Below are positions 16,539-24,783 of a DNA stretch of 64,000 nt, piece after piece. Made by a program: the position numbers and the translations under genes. Source of the stretch: Streptomyces sp. NBC_00390 (lineage in GTDB: Bacteria > Actinomycetota > Actinomycetes > Streptomycetales > Streptomycetaceae). The DNA lies in the NCBI RefSeq assembly GCF_036057275.1, contig NZ_CP107945.1:5642001-5706000 (forward strand), written 5' to 3'. Position 1 is the first letter of the stretch; each line of letters starts with the position of its first letter. The notes beneath the pieces were generated by a model. That model did not search any database. It had not been told where the DNA came from and saw only the letters and a program-made list of their open reading frames with translations.

Positions 16539-17099
16539 GTGAGACGAGCGCGCCCTGGGGACGTGACCCGAGGGAACGGGGGACTGCCCCGCGCCCGCCG
16601 GGCCGTGGGCGAGGAACGAGCCCTGACGAGCGTCGCCGCCGGCGCCGCGGCGGAGACCGACACCCGTACGGACGCGCCCGAGGAACCGGGTACGGAGACG
16701 GGTACCGAAGCCCGGGCGGAAGGCGTCCTCACGCCGGAGCGTCCCCACGAGCGCCCGCTGTCCAAGCTGTGGCACATCACGCTCAGCGTCTCGGGCCCCG
16801 AGACCCCGCTGAAGGAGGTTCGCCGCGGTCTGGAACAGCTTGCCCACGACCATCCCTTCCTGCTCACCAGCCGGTACGCCAACGACCATGCGGAGATCCG
16901 CTACTGGGAGGAAGCGCGCGACCTGCACGACGCGGCCGCCGTGGCACTGCGGCTGTGGGGCGAGCACCGGTCCACCGCCAAACTGCCGCCGTGGAAGATC
17001 GTCGGGCTCGAGGTCATCGACCGCGAGACCTACCACCAGCGCATCGCGGAGGGCTACGGTCCGCCGCCGGCGGCCCCGGTGGGCGTACACCCCTTCTGA
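16539..17099 (+). CDS. Conserved hypothetical protein between proB and proA
   Basis: A 186-aa protein of unknown function. The start GTG 16539 is chosen because a full AGGAGG lies at 16527-16532. The first ~70 residues are low complexity (Ala, Glu, Thr, Gly, Arg rich) and probably disordered. The last ~110 form a compact domain beginning LSKLWHITLSVSGPETPLKEV, with HDHPFLLTSRY, EIRYWEEARDLHDAAA and PPWKIVGLEVIDRETYHQR. No signal peptide or membrane segment is visible. It sits between the two proline genes but nothing in it suggests proline metabolism; similar proteins are, as far as I recall, conserved at this spot in streptomycetes. Confidence 0.75.
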   Translation: MRRARPGDVTRGNGGLPRARRAVGEERALTSVAAGAAAETDTRTDAPEEPGTETGTEARAEGVLTPERPHERPLSKLWHITLSVSGPETPLKEVRRGLEQLAHDHPFLLTSRYANDHAEIRYWEEARDLHDAAAVALRLWGEHRSTAKLPPWKIVGLEVIDRETYHQRIAEGYGPPPAAPVGVHPF

Positions 17100-17151
17100 G
17101 GCTTGTGTCTCGCGGTACGGGATACGTTCCGGGTGCCCCCGCCGGGCGCAT

Positions 17152-17163
17152 TACCCTGCGGGT
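17152..17163 (+). promoter_or_regulatory. Leaderless-type -10 box of proA
   Basis: TACCCT (17152-17157) lies 6 nt before the proA ATG (17164); no ribosome site is present, which implies a leaderless transcript. Confidence 0.55.
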
Positions 17164-18456
17164 ATGACGTCGCTCTCTTCGGTCACGCCGTACGACAACA
17201 TGTCCCCGGTCGCCCAGGCGGCCTATCGGGCCCGCGCCGCCGCCGCCGACCTCGCGCCACTGCCGCGCTCGGCCAAGGACGACGCGCTGCTGGCGATCGC
17301 GGACGCGCTCGAGGTCCGTACCAGCGAGATCGTCGCCGCCAATGCCGAGGACATCGCGCGCGCCCGCGAAGCCGGGACCAGCGAGTCGGTCATCGACCGG
17401 CTCACGCTGACCCCGGAGCGGGTGCGGGCGATCGCCGCCGATGTACGGCACGTGGCGGCGCTGCCCGACCCGGTCGGCGAGGTGGTGCGCGGCTCGACGC
17501 TGCCCAACGGCATCGACCTGCGGCAGGTGCGCGTCCCGCTCGGCGTCGTCGGCATCATCTACGAGGCCCGCCCGAACGTGACCGTGGACGCCGCCGCGCT
17601 CTGTCTCAAGTCGGGCAACGCGGTGCTGCTGCGCGGCTCGTCCTCGGCGTACTCCTCCAACACGGCACTGGTGCGCGTGCTGCGGGACGCGGTCGGAGGC
17701 TCCGGTCTGCCGGCCGACGCGGTGCAGCTCGTGCCGGGCGAGAGCCGGGACTCCGTACGGGAGCTGATGCGGGCCCGCGGCATGGTCGACGTGCTCATCC
17801 CGCGCGGCGGCGCCTCGCTGATCCGCACGGTCGTGGAGGAGTCCACCGTCCCGGTCATCGAGACCGGCACCGGCAACTGCCACGTCTATGTGGACGCCGA
17901 GACCGACATCGACATGGCCGTCGAGATCCTGATCAACTCCAAGGCGCAGCGCCCGAGCGTGTGCAACGCCGCCGAGACGCTGCTGGTCCACCGGGACATC
18001 GCCGCGGCCTTCCTGCCGCGCGCCCTGGACGCCCTTGCCGACGCCGGGGTGACCGTGCACGGCGACGAGCGGGTGATCGAGTACGCGGACGCCACCAAGG
18101 CCACCGTCGTGGCCGCCACCGCCGAGGACTGGGAGACGGAGTACCTCTCCTACGACATCGCCGCCGCGGTCGTCGAGTCGCTCGACGCGGCAGTCGCCCA
18201 CATCCGGCTGTGGTCCTCGGGCCACACCGAGGCGATCGTCACCACCTCGCAGGCGGCGGCGCGCCGGTTCACCCAGTTGGTCGATTCCACGACGGTCGCT
18301 GTGAACGCCTCCACGCGCTTCACGGACGGCGGCCAGTTCGGCTTCGGCGCGGAGATCGGTATCTCCACGCAGAAGCTGCACGCGCGCGGCCCCATGGGGC
18401 TTCCTGAGCTGACCTCGACGAAGTACATCGTGACGGGAGACGGTCACACCAGGTGA
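17164..18456 (+). CDS. proA: Gamma-glutamyl phosphate reductase
   Basis: A 430-aa NADPH-dependent reductase that turns glutamyl 5-phosphate (from ProB) into glutamate semialdehyde. Aldehyde-dehydrogenase-like signatures are visible: VPLGVVGIIYEARPNVTVDA, SGNAVLLRGSS, PVIETGTGNCHVYVD, and the catalytic Cys in SKAQRPSVCNAAETLLVH. The C-terminal STRFTDGGQFGFGAEIGIST is the family signature. Length is normal. The ATG at 17164 follows a TACCCT box by 6 nt. It is transcribed separately from the following membrane-protein genes, which have their own -10 boxes. Confidence 0.95.
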   Translation: MTSLSSVTPYDNMSPVAQAAYRARAAAADLAPLPRSAKDDALLAIADALEVRTSEIVAANAEDIARAREAGTSESVIDRLTLTPERVRAIAADVRHVAALPDPVGEVVRGSTLPNGIDLRQVRVPLGVVGIIYEARPNVTVDAAALCLKSGNAVLLRGSSSAYSSNTALVRVLRDAVGGSGLPADAVQLVPGESRDSVRELMRARGMVDVLIPRGGASLIRTVVEESTVPVIETGTGNCHVYVDAETDIDMAVEILINSKAQRPSVCNAAETLLVHRDIAAAFLPRALDALADAGVTVHGDERVIEYADATKATVVAATAEDWETEYLSYDIAAAVVESLDAAVAHIRLWSSGHTEAIVTTSQAAARRFTQLVDSTTVAVNASTRFTDGGQFGFGAEIGISTQKLHARGPMGLPELTSTKYIVTGDGHTR

Positions 18457-18491
18457 CCGTCAGCGCCGGCGCGAAGCGCGTCACCCGGGCG

Positions 18492-18511
18492 GGGAGAGTT
18501 CGCACTCTCCC
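18492..18511 (+). terminator. Small hairpin after proA
   Basis: GGGAGAGT, TCGC loop, ACTCTCCC: an 8-bp perfect stem 35 nt after the proA stop and upstream of the next promoter. No T-run. Confidence 0.5.
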
Positions 18512-18534
18512 TGCCCAAACCCACCGGCCAGGTC

Positions 18535-18546
18535 TACTCTGAAGGC
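18535..18546 (+). promoter_or_regulatory. Leaderless-type -10 box, TACTCTGAAGGC-GTG
   Basis: TACTCT (18535-18540) is placed 6 nt before the GTG at 18547. The same context, TACCCTGAAGGT-ATG, precedes the next gene (19237-19249), so the two adjacent genes appear to have parallel promoters. Confidence 0.55.
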
Positions 18547-19161
18547 GTGCCGGACGACGTGGGGGGCAGGCCGTTCCCGGACGGTTGGGAGCCCGACGAC
18601 GACCGCGGGGGCGCGGACGAGGACTTCGCCTCCGTGGTGTTCGACGAGGACTTCGTCCGGGCCGCCGCGTTCCATGAGCCGACAGCGGTGGAGCGACTGC
18701 TCGCCGCGGCCGAGGCGCGCGCCGAGGCCGAGGCCGCCCGCTCCGGATCCCGCACAGTGGGAGCCGAGGACGAGCTCTACGACGATGAGTACGGTTCCCG
18801 CGCGTATGCCAGGGGCGGTACCCGCGACGACGATGACGACGCCGACCCCGACGACGACTTCACCGGTCCGTACGGCAGGCACGGCGGCGCCCTGCGTCCC
18901 TACCGCGGCACCGCACGCTGGCACCGTCCGGTGGCCTGGGTACTGGCCCTGGTGATGGGCATCGGCATGGTCGCCCTCGCCTTCACGGCCGTCTACCGGG
19001 GCGCCTCGGGCAACCGCCAGGACCCGACGGTTCCGGCGCCCACGACGACCGGCGCCGATGCCACCCCCACGGGCGCGACCGTCACCGGCAGCGGCCATGG
19101 CCCGGAGGTCACCGACGCCCGCTCCGCACCACCGGTCCCCGCCGAGCAGCACACCCCCTGA
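18547..19161 (+). CDS. Single-span membrane protein with SVVFDEDFVRAA motif
   Basis: A 204-aa protein. The N-terminal ~120 residues are very acidic (runs of Asp/Glu) and would be cytoplasmic. They carry SVVFDEDFVRAA at residues 29-40, shared with the next gene product. One transmembrane helix follows (about 126-148, VAWVLALVMGIGMVALAF), then a short Thr/Pro-rich outer tail. There is no enzymatic signature. By position between proA and nadD it should correspond to the S. coelicolor gene I remember as SCO2584, reported with LCP-type SCO2578 in spore-wall/anionic glycopolymer work; this match is from memory. A scaffold or partner role in envelope polymer attachment is an inference. The start is GTG, likely leaderless. 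Confidence 0.75.
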   Translation: MPDDVGGRPFPDGWEPDDDRGGADEDFASVVFDEDFVRAAAFHEPTAVERLLAAAEARAEAEAARSGSRTVGAEDELYDDEYGSRAYARGGTRDDDDDADPDDDFTGPYGRHGGALRPYRGTARWHRPVAWVLALVMGIGMVALAFTAVYRGASGNRQDPTVPAPTTTGADATPTGATVTGSGHGPEVTDARSAPPVPAEQHTP

Positions 19162-19236
19162 CCGCGGAGTAAGAATGGGTCGCAACTCGTCGGAACTTGT
19201 CGCACACCGTGGCGTTTACCGTGCCCCTGTCAGACC

Positions 19237-19248
19237 TACCCTGAAGGT
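19237..19248 (+). promoter_or_regulatory. Leaderless-type -10 box, TACCCTGAAGGT-ATG
   Basis: TACCCT (19237-19242) lies 6 nt before the ATG at 19249. It is nearly identical to the element in front of the preceding paralogous gene. Confidence 0.55.
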
Positions 19249-20394
19249 ATGGCTGGGCGTGGCGAGCCGCCCGAGGGGACACCCGAGGGACTCCCCGGCG
19301 GCGGCGAGGACGAGTATCGATCCGTTGTCTTCGACGAATCGTTCGTGCGGGCTGCCCGGATGCAGGAATACTCCGCGATGGAGCGGATGGGCGAGCACGC
19401 GCCCGCCGTGCGCAGCCTCCCCGTCTGGAGCGGGCGGCGCGCCTCCAAGCCGATCCTGCTGCTCGTCCTGCTGATCGTGATCGCCTTCGGTACGGCGATC
19501 TATCTGGGTTTCCGCCATCCGTACCAGCCGGGCCGGAGCACGGCGGCGGACCCGATGAGGATCACCCTGATCCCGCTCGCACCGCGCGGTCCCGTCCCCG
19601 GCGGCACCCCCGAAGCCCTCTTCTCGCGCAGTCCGGCCGCCCAGTTCCGTACCGGCGCCGCCGGGATCGCCCTGCCCGCCGTGCGCCGTACCGCCCACTT
19701 CTCCGAGGGACAGGTGATGACCGCGCTGACCACGGTCAAGGACTACCTCGTGGAATCCTCGCTCGACCCCGATGTGCTCACCGGCGGCGCGGTCCGTCCC
19801 GTCCGGGTGCTCCTCGACCCCGACCAGCTGCCGCAGTTCGACCGGAGCGTCGCCACGCCCACTGCCGACGGCCGTCACGCGGCCACCGGCTGGCTGGTGC
19901 GCTTCGACGCCGCGAAGGTGGCGCTGGCCGACCCCGAGGTGCGCGTACGCGGCACACTGCAGGCCACCGAGACCGGGAACGACGTGCTGGAAGTGACGTC
20001 GGACCACACCTTCGTCTACGCGTTGAGCCCGGCCGACACCGGAGATTCCCGGGCGGACGGTGCCGGCGGTCAACCCGTCGAAGTGAGCGGACCACGGTCC
20101 CAGGAGGCGAGCGGGCCTCGCGCGGCCGACGCCTCGCTGTTCACCGTCCGGCGCGAACTGCACTTCCGCTTCGACCGCGAAGATCTCCGGCTGCACCGCC
20201 TCGAACTGCTGGTCAGCTATCTCCAGGCCGGACCGCAGTCCTGCTCCTCCGACGCGTCGGACGCCCTGCAGCCCCTGCTCGCCGGTGAACGGGCGGGCCC
20301 GGACGGGCCGGCCGGCACCGACCCGTACGCGATCGGCCCGGCCACCCCGGCCCTGTGCGGGGCGCTGTCGCCCGATGCTCAGCCCTCGCCCTGA
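19249..20394 (+). CDS. Membrane-anchored hypothetical protein, paralogous N-terminus to its neighbour
   Basis: A 381-aa protein. The cytoplasmic N-terminus carries SVVFDESFVRAA at residues 25-36, almost the same as in the preceding protein. A transmembrane helix (about 66-87, PILLLVLLIVIAFGTAIYLGF) is followed by a ~290-residue extracellular domain with HFSEGQVMTALTTVKDYLVE, RPVRVLLDPDQLPQF and HTFVYALSPAD. Only the motif and topology are shared; the outer domain has no counterpart in the neighbour. No catalytic motif was recognised. Its 3' end overlaps the convergent M48 peptidase gene by 16 nt. It is likely a subunit of a conserved actinobacterial envelope complex; function unknown. Confidence 0.78.
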   Translation: MAGRGEPPEGTPEGLPGGGEDEYRSVVFDESFVRAARMQEYSAMERMGEHAPAVRSLPVWSGRRASKPILLLVLLIVIAFGTAIYLGFRHPYQPGRSTAADPMRITLIPLAPRGPVPGGTPEALFSRSPAAQFRTGAAGIALPAVRRTAHFSEGQVMTALTTVKDYLVESSLDPDVLTGGAVRPVRVLLDPDQLPQFDRSVATPTADGRHAATGWLVRFDAAKVALADPEVRVRGTLQATETGNDVLEVTSDHTFVYALSPADTGDSRADGAGGQPVEVSGPRSQEASGPRAADASLFTVRRELHFRFDREDLRLHRLELLVSYLQAGPQSCSSDASDALQPLLAGERAGPDGPAGTDPYAIGPATPALCGALSPDAQPSP

Positions 20395-21452
20395 CCACCT
20401 CCGTCGCCGCCCGCGGAAGCCTTCCCGCCGCCCGAAGTGCCGGTGAACTTGTCGCGAAGCTTCCCGCCGAGGTCGCCCGCGCCGCCGGCTATGTCGCCGA
20501 CCAGCTTCATCAGTGGATCCTTGCTGGTGCGCACCGAATCGGCATAGTGCGAGGCCGACTCACGGAAGGAGTCGCTGACGGAGGTGTCCTTGTCCTCCGA
20601 GCGGCGGGGGTAGTGACCGTCCATGACCCGCTGGTAGTCGCGGCTCTCGGCCCACTTCTTCAGTTCGGCCGCACGCACCGTGGTGAACGGGTGCGAGCGC
20701 GGCAGCATGTTCAGAATCTTCAGTACCGAGTCCCGGAGGTCGCCGCCGGCCTCGTACTCCTCGGCCTGCTCGAGGAACGCGTCCACGTTCATCTCGTGCA
20801 GATGATTGCCACCCGCGATCTTCATCAGACCGCGCATCGACGCCTGCAGATCCTGGCCGACCAGCAGCCCCGCGCGGTCCGCCGAGAGCTCGGACTTGCG
20901 GAACCACTCGCGCAGCGCCGTGACGATCGCCATGATCGCCACATTGCCGAGCGGGATCCAGGCCACCTTCAGCGCCAGGTTGGTGAGGAAGAGCAGGATC
21001 GTGCGGTAGACGGCGTGGCCCGAGAGGGCATGGCCCACCTCGTGCCCGACCACCGCTCGCATCTCCTCCTCGTCCAGCAGCTCCACCAGCCCGGTGGTGA
21101 CGACGATGATCGGCTCGTCCAGGCCGATGCACATCGCGTTGGGACGCGGGTCCTGCGCCACATACATCGCCGGGATCTTCTCCAGGTCCAGGATGTAGCA
21201 GGCATCGCGGAGCATGCTGTGCAGGTGCGCGAACTGGGCGTCGCTCACCCGCACCGAGTCGGAGAGGAACAGCAGCCGCAGGCTGCGCTCGGGCAGCAGT
21301 GCGCTCAGTGCCTTGAAGACGGTGTCGAACCCGCTGAGCTTGCGCAGCGCGACCAGCGCCGAGCGGTCCGCGGGATGCTCGTAGGCCCGCGAGGAGATAC
21401 CGGGGAAGCGCTTGCGCTGCCTGCTCGGAACGTGCTCGTGGGTGTCGCTCAT
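20379..21452 (-). CDS. M48 family zinc metallopeptidase
   Basis: A 357-aa membrane-associated protease. The HExxH zinc motif appears as VVGHEVGHALSGH (near residue 136), and the third zinc ligand region is KSELSADRAGLL. Two hydrophobic segments between them (TILLFLTNLALKVAWIPLG, NVAIMAIVTALREW) would anchor it in the membrane, as in HtpX/YcaL-type enzymes. The C-terminus is Gly/Ser/Asp-rich and probably disordered. I chose ATG 21452 (MSDTHEHVPS), preceded by CAGGGGG; the open frame extends further upstream without a better start. It may act in membrane-protein quality control; its exact substrate is unknown. Confidence 0.88.
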   Translation of the reverse strand: MSDTHEHVPSRQRKRFPGISSRAYEHPADRSALVALRKLSGFDTVFKALSALLPERSLRLLFLSDSVRVSDAQFAHLHSMLRDACYILDLEKIPAMYVAQDPRPNAMCIGLDEPIIVVTTGLVELLDEEEMRAVVGHEVGHALSGHAVYRTILLFLTNLALKVAWIPLGNVAIMAIVTALREWFRKSELSADRAGLLVGQDLQASMRGLMKIAGGNHLHEMNVDAFLEQAEEYEAGGDLRDSVLKILNMLPRSHPFTTVRAAELKKWAESRDYQRVMDGHYPRRSEDKDTSVSDSFRESASHYADSVRTSKDPLMKLVGDIAGGAGDLGGKLRDKFTGTSGGGKASAGGDGGGQGEG

Positions 21453-21721
21453 GGTGCCCCCTGTTTGTCCTGCGAGTCGTTGCTCGTCCCCCTGACGGAC
21501 CCCAGCGTAGGTGCTGGGGCTGCGGCGCGGCGGGGGCTGTGGATAACCGTCGAACGACCGCGGAACGACGGTGGATCCCACCCCGGAAAACCGCGGGCGC
21601 TGCGACAACGGCGCCGACGGGAACCTCAACGACTGAGTCGGCGTGAGCGTGCCCGGGGCGCCCGCATACGATGTGCCCGAAGTCTCTCCGCTCCGACTCC
21701 CGACGATAGGTCCTGCTGAAG

Positions 21722-21883
21722 ATGAGCCTCGCCAGCACCGCCGCCAACCTGGTCACTCTCGCCGAGGGCGCCGAGCACGGTGGCAACCACGACAGCCTCA
21801 ACCCCTACCTCACCGGCGGCGGCGCTCTGTTCGTGCTGCTCCTGCTGCTGTGGATCACCACCCGTTTCAACCGCGACCGCTGA
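21722..21883 (+). CDS. 53-aa single-span membrane protein
   Basis: A small ORF beginning MSLASTAANLVTLAEG, with a predicted transmembrane helix GALFVLLLLLWITT and a short basic end FNRDR. It lies between the divergent M48 peptidase gene and nadD, 38 nt upstream of nadD, in the same direction. Codon use is strongly GC3-biased, supporting a real gene. A TACGAT sequence at 21665-21670 could be its -10 box; the ribosome site is weak (CTGAAG just before ATG). Function unknown. Confidence 0.7.
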   Translation: MSLASTAANLVTLAEGAEHGGNHDSLNPYLTGGGALFVLLLLLWITTRFNRDR

Positions 21884-21921
21884 GACCGCGCCGGCCGGCC
21901 GTGCCAGTAGGCTCTGCACGC

Positions 21922-22545
21922 ATGGGAGAGCAGATAGTGGTCACCGGTTCCGGTTCCGGCAGGCGCCGGCTCGGTGTGATGGGCGGGACGTTCGACCCGA
22001 TCCATCACGGGCACCTGGTGGCCGCCAGCGAGGTGGCCGCCTTGTTCCACCTCGACGAGGTCGTGTTCGTACCCACCGGACAGCCGTGGCAGAAGACCCA
22101 CAAGAACGTGTCACCGGCCGAGGACCGCTATCTGATGACGGTCATCGCCACGGCGTCCAACCCGCAGTTCTCGGTCAGCCGTATCGACATCGACCGACCC
22201 GGGCCGACGTACACGATCGACACCTTGCGGGATCTGCACGCACTCAACGAGAACGCGGACCTGTTCTTCATCACGGGCGCCGATGCGCTCTCGCAGATCC
22301 TCGGATGGCGCGATGCCGCAGAGCTGTTCTCGCTCGCTCATTTCATCGGAGTGACCCGGCCGGGCCATGATCTGACGGACGACGGTCTGCCGGAGGGCGG
22401 GGTCTCGCTGGTGGAAATCCCGGCACTGGCGATCTCCTCCACCGACTGCCGCGCAAGGGTCGCCAAGGGAGATCCGGTCTGGTACCTGGTTCCGGACGGT
22501 GTGGTGCGCTACATCGACAAGCGCCAGTTGTACCGGGGCGAGTGA
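21922..22545 (+). CDS. nadD: Nicotinate-nucleotide adenylyltransferase
   Basis: A 207-aa enzyme joining nicotinate mononucleotide and ATP to deamido-NAD. The nucleotidyltransferase signature GGTFDPIHHGHLVAA lies near residues 21-35. PTGQPWQK, DTLRDL and the C-terminal ISSTDCRAR are typical NadD positions. About 15 residues precede the fold. TAGGCT at 21908-21913 lies 8 nt before the ATG, suggesting leaderless transcription. It is followed, 19 nt later, by the LCP-like gene and then rsfS, a conserved actinobacterial order. Confidence 0.94.
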   Translation: MGEQIVVTGSGSGRRRLGVMGGTFDPIHHGHLVAASEVAALFHLDEVVFVPTGQPWQKTHKNVSPAEDRYLMTVIATASNPQFSVSRIDIDRPGPTYTIDTLRDLHALNENADLFFITGADALSQILGWRDAAELFSLAHFIGVTRPGHDLTDDGLPEGGVSLVEIPALAISSTDCRARVAKGDPVWYLVPDGVVRYIDKRQLYRGE

Positions 22546-22564
22546 GCCACGGAGAGGGGCACCG

Positions 22565-24259
22565 GTGAACGACCAGCACAACCCGTACGACCCGTACTAT
22601 CCGCAGCCGCAGATCATCGGCTACGACGAGTACGGGCAACCGGTGTATCAGCAGCCCCAGCAGTACGACCCCTACGCGCAGCAGGACCAGCAGGCCCAGG
22701 GGCAGGGACAGAGCCAGGGGCAGGGGCAGAGCCAGGGGCAGGGGCAGAGCTACGGGTACGACCCGTACGGCCGGCCCTACCCCCAGCAGCCCACCCAGCC
22801 CGAGCCCCAGCCTCCGGCCCAGGGCTACGGCTACGGCGGCTACGAGGGCTACGGCTACGACACCGGCACCCAGCCCTCGATCGTCGACACAACCCAGCAG
22901 TGGAGCATCCCCCAGCAGCAGCAGCCCACTCCGCCCGGGCCGCAGGAGCGCCGGCAGCCGGAGCAGGCTTCTGTTCCGCAGCAGCGTCGCCCGGAAGCCG
23001 AACGGGACTACCGGACCGAGCAGTTCTCGTTCATCGAGGAGCCGGACGAGGACTCCGAAGACGTCATCGACTGGCTGAAATTCACCGAGAGCCGCTCCGA
23101 GCGGCGTGAGGAGGCCAAGCGGCGCGGCCGCAACCGGGTCGTCGCTCTGGTCGTCGCCATGGCCCTCGCCCTCGTCGGCGGTGTCGGCTACCTCTGGTAC
23201 GCGGGCAAGCTGCCCGGCCTCTCGGACTCCAAGGGCAGCGGCACCGCCGCAAGCGGCCCGCAGAAGCGCGATGTGATCGTCGTGCATCTGCACAACACCA
23301 AGAAGGCCGGCACCTCCACCCTGCTGCTGGTCGACAACGTCACCACCAAGCAGGGCACCACCGTCCTGCTTCCCAATGCCCTCTCGGTCGCCAACGACGA
23401 CGGCACGGCGACCACGCTCGCCAAGTCGGTCGAGGACGACGGCTCCACCGGTACCCGCGAGGCGATCGGCACCCTCCTCGGCGCCAAGATCAGTGGAACC
23501 TGGCGGCTGGACACCCCGTTCCTGGAGAATCTCGTCGAGCTGGTCGGCACGATCGACCTGACCACGGACACCGAGGTGCCGGGTGCGAAGAAGGGCACCG
23601 CTCCGCTGGTGAAGAAGGGTGAGAACCAGACGCTCAACGGGCGGTCTGCCGTCGCCTACGCCACCTACCTCGGCCCGGGTGAGGCCGAGGCGAAGCAGTT
23701 GCAGCGCTTCGGCCAGGTCATGCAGGGCGTGCTGAAGAAGTTCCCGGACGACCCGAGGTCGGCGACCGTGATCGTGGAGACCCTGGCCCAGATCCTCGAC
23801 CCCTCGCTGGACGAGAACGACCTGGGCGCGTCCCTGGCGGGGCTCGCCGAGCACGCCAAGGGCGGGGACTACAGGACCGCCCTGCTGCCCGTGCAGGAGG
23901 ACGGCACGCTCACCGACCAGGCCGCGAGCAGTGTGGTCAAGGACATCCTGGGCGGCTCGGTCAGCGCGCCGGACGCGGGCGGCGCGGTCCGCGTGGGCAT
24001 CAAGAACGCCAGCGGGAACTCCAAGGCGACCGAGACGGCCAGGATCGCCCTGGTCAACGGCGGCTACGCGGTCGTCGACGGCGGCAAGGCGGCCACGGCC
24101 ACCTCCTCGCAGGTCACCTATGCCGACGAGGCGTCCAAGGCCAAGGCGTCGGAGGTCGCCAAGACGCTGAATCTGCCGGCGAGTGCGGTCAAGAAGGGCA
24201 AGGCCGCCGCCAACGCGGATGTCTCGGTGGTCCTCGGCTCCGACTACGAGATCGAGTAG
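22565..24259 (+). CDS. Divergent LCP/LytR_C membrane protein, probable wall-polymer transferase
   Basis: A 564-aa protein. Residues 1 to about 150 are a Gln/Tyr/Pro/Gly-rich cytoplasmic segment with repeated GQGQSQ. A transmembrane helix follows (about 198-216, VVALVVAMALALVGGVGYLWY). The outer part begins DVIVVHLHNTKK and keeps the LCP topology (TLLLVDN, LDTPFLENLVELVGTIDL, LNGRSAVAYATYLG, QLQRFGQVMQGVL). However, the usual PRD strand reads LLPNAL, and several arginines of LytR-CpsA-Psr enzymes are missing. Residues about 470-564 form a LytR_C domain (VRVGIKNASGNSKA). By position it corresponds to S. coelicolor PdtA (SCO2578), a polydiglycosylphosphate transferase; that match is from memory. 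The start is GTG 22565 with GAGAGGGG upstream. It probably attaches or helps attach the anionic polymer to peptidoglycan. Confidence 0.78.
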   Translation: MNDQHNPYDPYYPQPQIIGYDEYGQPVYQQPQQYDPYAQQDQQAQGQGQSQGQGQSQGQGQSYGYDPYGRPYPQQPTQPEPQPPAQGYGYGGYEGYGYDTGTQPSIVDTTQQWSIPQQQQPTPPGPQERRQPEQASVPQQRRPEAERDYRTEQFSFIEEPDEDSEDVIDWLKFTESRSERREEAKRRGRNRVVALVVAMALALVGGVGYLWYAGKLPGLSDSKGSGTAASGPQKRDVIVVHLHNTKKAGTSTLLLVDNVTTKQGTTVLLPNALSVANDDGTATTLAKSVEDDGSTGTREAIGTLLGAKISGTWRLDTPFLENLVELVGTIDLTTDTEVPGAKKGTAPLVKKGENQTLNGRSAVAYATYLGPGEAEAKQLQRFGQVMQGVLKKFPDDPRSATVIVETLAQILDPSLDENDLGASLAGLAEHAKGGDYRTALLPVQEDGTLTDQAASSVVKDILGGSVSAPDAGGAVRVGIKNASGNSKATETARIALVNGGYAVVDGGKAATATSSQVTYADEASKAKASEVAKTLNLPASAVKKGKAAANADVSVVLGSDYEIE

Positions 24260-24351
24260 CCGGGGCCGGGCAGGCCGAACAATCCCTTCGTGGGCTGTCG
24301 GCGGTCCGTGAGACCCTTGAAGGGTTCCCGACCGCCGACGAAAGCCTGCTA

Positions 24352-24783
24352 GTGACCGCTACGGACCGTTCCATCGAGCTCGTCAACGCCGCCGCCCAGG
24401 CGGCAGCCGACCGGCTCGCGCACGACATCATCGCCTACGACGTCAGCGACGTGCTGTCGATCACCGACGCCTTCCTGCTCGCCTCCGCTCCCAACGACCG
24501 CCAGGTCAAGTCGATCGTCGACGAGATCGAGGAGCGGCTGAACAAGGAGCTCGGCGCCAAGCCGGTGCGCCGCGAGGGCGACCGCGACGCCCGCTGGATC
24601 CTGCTGGACTACGTGGACATCGTCGTGCACGTCCAGCACAGCGAGGAGCGCGTCTTCTACGCCCTCGAGCGGCTGTGGAAGGACTGCCCCGAGATGCCGT
24701 TGCCCGAGGATGCCCTGAAGACCCGCGGCAAGGCCCGGGAGCACGCACAGCTCTCGGCCGGCACGGACGGTGAGCTGAGCTGA
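24352..24783 (+). CDS. rsfS: Ribosome silencing factor RsfS
   Basis: A 143-aa protein of the RsfS/DUF143 family, which binds uL14 and blocks subunit joining under starvation. Diagnostic sequences are YDVSDVLSITDAFLLASAPNDRQ, REGDRDARWILLDYVDIVVHV and FYALERLWKD. The start is GTG 24352 (VTATDRSIELV), with only a weak ribosome site. It follows the LCP-like gene and overlaps the next gene by 4 nt (CTGA), so the two are translationally coupled. Confidence 0.93.
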   Translation: MTATDRSIELVNAAAQAAADRLAHDIIAYDVSDVLSITDAFLLASAPNDRQVKSIVDEIEERLNKELGAKPVRREGDRDARWILLDYVDIVVHVQHSEERVFYALERLWKDCPEMPLPEDALKTRGKAREHAQLSAGTDGELS

